DNA of 64,000 nt from Lysinibacillus sp. JNUCC-52 (GTDB lineage Bacteria > Bacillota > Bacilli > Bacillales_A > Planococcaceae). The notes beneath the pieces were generated by a model that had not been told where the DNA came from, ran no database searches, and saw only the letters and a program-made list of their open reading frames with translations. A program made the position numbers and the translations under genes. This document shows, piece by piece, positions 61,919 through 64,000 of this stretch; position 1 is the first letter of the stretch, and each line of letters opens with the position of its first letter. The stretch lies in NCBI RefSeq assembly GCF_015999545.1, contig NZ_CP065546.1:682001-746000 (forward strand). Reading direction: 5' to 3'.

Positions 61919-62183
61919 ATTGTATTTCACTCCTTTAAACATTTTATTGTTCATTTACATATCACGACTTGTTTGATAATCCATCACTATTAGAAGGCTT
62001 GATTGAATAGAAGGCTTGAAGAGGTATTCAATTAAAAACACGTTGGTTGAAGTGTCATAATCCATTTAGTTTATGCAATTGTATCATACATTTTTACTAA
62101 TTATTGGACTTTATTACAATTATAGAATGGAAAGTAAGATACTCAAAAATGAATATTATACTAAGGAATGTTAAGACATACAT

Positions 62184-62220
62184 GAAAAAGCTACGAATGT
62201 TGTATCAACATTTCGTAGCT
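62184..62220 (-). terminator. Terminator after the 52-aa gene
   Basis: AGCTACGAATGTTG pairs with CAACATTTCGTAGCT (one bulge) and TTTTTC follows on the minus strand. Confidence 0.8.
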
Positions 62221-62315
62221 CTCATGTAAACATTATTTATATATGCTTATAGGTCATTTTTTAAAAGTCAGTCACAGTATACTTTCGTAATAATAGATAC
62301 ACTGCTCACTCAATT

Positions 62316-62474
62316 TCATTCATATGCCTTATCTGTTTGTTCTTGCTTCTTTTTCAAATACTCCGCACGTATTTTTTCAATTTGCTGCTTTTTATCAAAT
62401 TTGGCAGGCTTGTTTTTTTCATGATACTTTGTCACAGCTACCTTACCTTTAGTATCCAATTGATATTTCCCCAA
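62316..62474 (-). CDS. Small basic hypothetical protein, 52 aa
   Basis: TTG start at 62474 with AGGTGA five bases upstream, giving MGKYQLDTKGKVAVTKYHEK and a lysine/glutamine-rich helix ending DKAYE. A GTG at 62483 would add three residues but is poorly spaced. It has its own terminator. It resembles short lysine-rich proteins common in Bacillus; I know no function for it. Confidence 0.62.
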   Translation of the reverse strand: MGKYQLDTKGKVAVTKYHEKNKPAKFDKKQQIEKIRAEYLKKKQEQTDKAYE

Positions 62475-62766
62475 TTTGTTCACCTACTTTTCTTATCCTT
62501 AAAGAGAATTAATTCACCAAATATACTATACCTTATTTTACTGAGGTAAACCTTATTATGTACTGATAATCTTGCATATATCGGTAAAAACATTAAAAAC
62601 TTTCGATTTCAAAAACTTTTAACATCTTTACTTGCATCTACTTTACCTGTTCTATCACTAATAAAAAATGTCTTTTCGCTCCTGTAACCATCTTTGCATT
62701 CCTAGTCGTAGCAATTATTAAAAGACTATCCTTATGAATCTTAGAGTACCATCACCAACTTTAGAT

Positions 62767-62803
62767 AAAAAAATCCCCTGAGCATTTTTGCCTTTCAGGG
62801 GAT
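62767..62803 (-). terminator. Terminator of metE
   Basis: ATCCCCTGA pairs with TCAGGGGAT, with TTTTTTT on the minus strand. It lies ~55 bp after the stop. Confidence 0.88.
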
Positions 62804-62856
62804 ATATTTTAATAAAACGCTTATGGAAAAGGAACGTTTTTTCTTATACTATATAA

Positions 62857-64000
62857 TTAAAAAGTTGATTGCTGTACTTGTTGACGTAACGTTTTGGCAG
62901 CAGTAACCATATGTGCTAGTGCTGCCACTGTTTCAGGTTCTTTTCTTGTTTTTAGACCACAATCTGGATTGACCCAAAATTGATTTTTGGATAATACTTG
63001 TAGACTATCCTGCATGATACTTAACATTTCTTGTTCACTCGGCACACGAGGGCTATGAATATCATAAACACCCAATCCTATCCCTTTTCCATATGGATTG
63101 ATTTGCAGGGATGTAATAAGCTCTCCATGACTGCGTGACGTCTCGATAGATATAACGTCAGCATCCAGTGCACTAATTGGCTCGATAAAATCATTGAACT
63201 CACAGTAACACATATGTGTATGAATTTGTGTTTCATCCTTTACACTAGCCGTAGCGAGCTTAAATGCATTCACTGTCCAATCCAAATATGCGTCCCAATG
63301 CTCTTTACGTAAAGGCAAGCCTTCTCGCAATGCAGGTTCATCGACTTGAATAATAGAAATGCCAGCCGCCTCTAGTGCCTCAACCTCTTTCCTTAGTGCA
63401 AGCGCAATTTGATAGGTCACTTCTTTCCGTGCAATATCGTCACGTACAAATGACCAGTTTAAAATCGTAACTGGGCCTGTTAACATCCCTTTCACATAGC
63501 GATTTGTTAAACTTTGTGCATAGGCCGTTTCTTTCACTGTCATCGGCGCTTCCCATGCAACATCACCGTAAATAATCGGTGGTTTTACACAACGAGAGCC
63601 GTACGAAACGACCCAAGCTTTTTCTGTAAAAGCGAAGCCTGTTAGTTTTTCACCAAAGTATTCCACCATATCTGTACGCTCAAATTCACCATGCACAAGT
63701 ACATCAATATCTAAATCTTCTTGTATGGCAACCCACCTTTTCGTTTCTTGTGCGACAAAGTCAGCATATGCTTCATCTGAGATCTGTTTTTTACGCCATG
63801 CATTACGCGTGCGCTTCACTTCTTCAGATTGAGGGAAACTTCCAATCGTAGTCGTAGGGAATAGTGGTAGTTGCAGTGACTGTTGTTGAATAAGCTGACG
63901 AGTATTAAAATCATTTTGACGTTCAAAATCCTCTGACGAGACCGTTTGCATTTCTTGTTGAACTGCCTGATTATTTCGTACTGGATGTTTTTTTAATGCA
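62857..64000 (-). CDS. metE: Cobalamin-independent methionine synthase (5' partial)
   Basis: The frame is still open at base 64000, so only the C-terminal ~381 of about 760 residues are seen. The catalytic half is clear: [42 protein letters not shown], zinc ligands in HTHMCYCEF and in NPDCGLKTR. It transfers the methyl group from methyltetrahydropteroyltriglutamate to homocysteine without B12. Its promoter and any riboswitch lie outside the window; the cobalamin riboswitch at 58962 cannot serve it, being downstream and separated by other genes. Confidence 0.97.
   Translation of the reverse strand, partial: ALKKHPVRNNQAVQQEMQTVSSEDFERQNDFNTRQLIQQQSLQLPLFPTTTIGSFPQSEEVKRTRNAWRKKQISDEAYADFVAQETKRWVAIQEDLDIDVLVHGEFERTDMVEYFGEKLTGFAFTEKAWVVSYGSRCVKPPIIYGDVAWEAPMTVKETAYAQSLTNRYVKGMLTGPVTILNWSFVRDDIARKEVTYQIALALRKEVEALEAAGISIIQVDEPALREGLPLRKEHWDAYLDWTVNAFKLATASVKDETQIHTHMCYCEFNDFIEPISALDADVISIETSRSHGELITSLQINPYGKGIGLGVYDIHSPRVPSEQEMLSIMQDSLQVLSKNQFWVNPDCGLKTRKEPETVAALAHMVTAAKTLRQQVQQSTF

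Noticed and set aside
62337-62549. 70-codon ORF on the plus strand
   Set aside because: Antisense to the small lysine-rich gene at 62316-62474; hydrophobic F/L-rich translation is typical of the complement of K/E-rich coding DNA.
62560-62750. Possible remnant of a membrane protein (frames reading LLTSLLASTLPVLSLI and TIFAFLVVAIIKRL)
   Set aside because: Hydrophobic stretches arise easily in AT-rich DNA; the frames are short, interrupted, and match no family I can name.
59122-62857. metE as target of the cobalamin riboswitch
   Set aside because: Both are on the minus strand but the riboswitch is ~3.7 kb downstream of metE with other genes and terminators between, so it cannot act on metE.

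Overview
The window looks like chromosomal DNA of a low-GC, spore-forming member of the Bacillaceae/Planococcaceae, most probably Lysinibacillus or a close relative. The reasons are the AT-rich sequence, strong AGGAGG-type ribosome binding sites with frequent GTG/TTG starts, T-tailed intrinsic terminators, a Cse60-like sporulation gene, Gram-positive style Fur and BirA sites, and lipoprotein signal peptides. The genus is inference. I saw no rRNA, tRNA, prophage, insertion sequence or CRISPR array. Both ends cut through genes: a SulP transporter at the left and metE at the right.

Layout. 1-5.9 kb: SulP transporter, a ~700 bp array of 21-bp tandem repeats, an AarF/UbiB-type kinase, a small protein, a Fur-controlled small-RNA-like locus and fumC. 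5.9-10.9 kb: Cse60-like protein, a TVP38-family membrane protein, a fused pair of decayed genes (methyltransferase and histidine kinase), an MBL hydrolase, a MaoC-like protein, and a TrmB regulator divergent from a TauE/SafE exporter with a clear palindrome between them. 10.9-16.5 kb: stalk-domain secreted protein, membrane GDPD, amidohydrolase and bioY with a BirA operator. 16.5-25 kb: two ECF sigma/membrane-partner pairs, a TPR-GGDEF protein, and a two-component system with a lipoprotein. 25-34 kb: Pit phosphate transporter with its DUF47 partner, a second TauE/SafE protein, NhaC, a methyltransferase, YnfA, a CcdA-like protein with a LysR regulator, and a patatin. 34-39.7 kb: a PucR-regulated hydantoin-type catabolic operon (NCS1 permease, DUF917, HyuA). 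39.9-51.6 kb: pentapeptide protein, the efeOBU iron uptake operon, a MarR-MFS pair, and a siderophore ABC operon divergent from ferredoxin-NADP reductase over a shared Fur box. 51.7-64 kb: YdeI-like protein, small coat-like protein, methyltransferase, Nudix hydrolase, quinone oxidoreductase, lipoprotein, PepSY reductase-like protein, a cobalamin riboswitch facing only tiny ORFs, a LytTR-DUF3021 cassette, an esterase and metE.

Common threads. Iron runs through the window: three strong Fur boxes (4262, 44727, 50429) would link a candidate FsrA-like sRNA or fumC leader, EfeUOB, a siderophore importer and a flavin reductase. Envelope stress and signalling is the second theme, with two ECF sigma units carrying matching candidate autoregulatory promoters and one complete plus one decayed two-component system.

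The most unusual signal is non-coding. Four intergenic arrays share a strict 21-bp period with a GCGATT or GCGGAATT core, and each lies just past a transcription terminator. Two of the associated terminator hairpins are themselves near-copies of hairpins elsewhere in the window. All functional statements rest on reading the sequence and on remembered family features; no database search was run.
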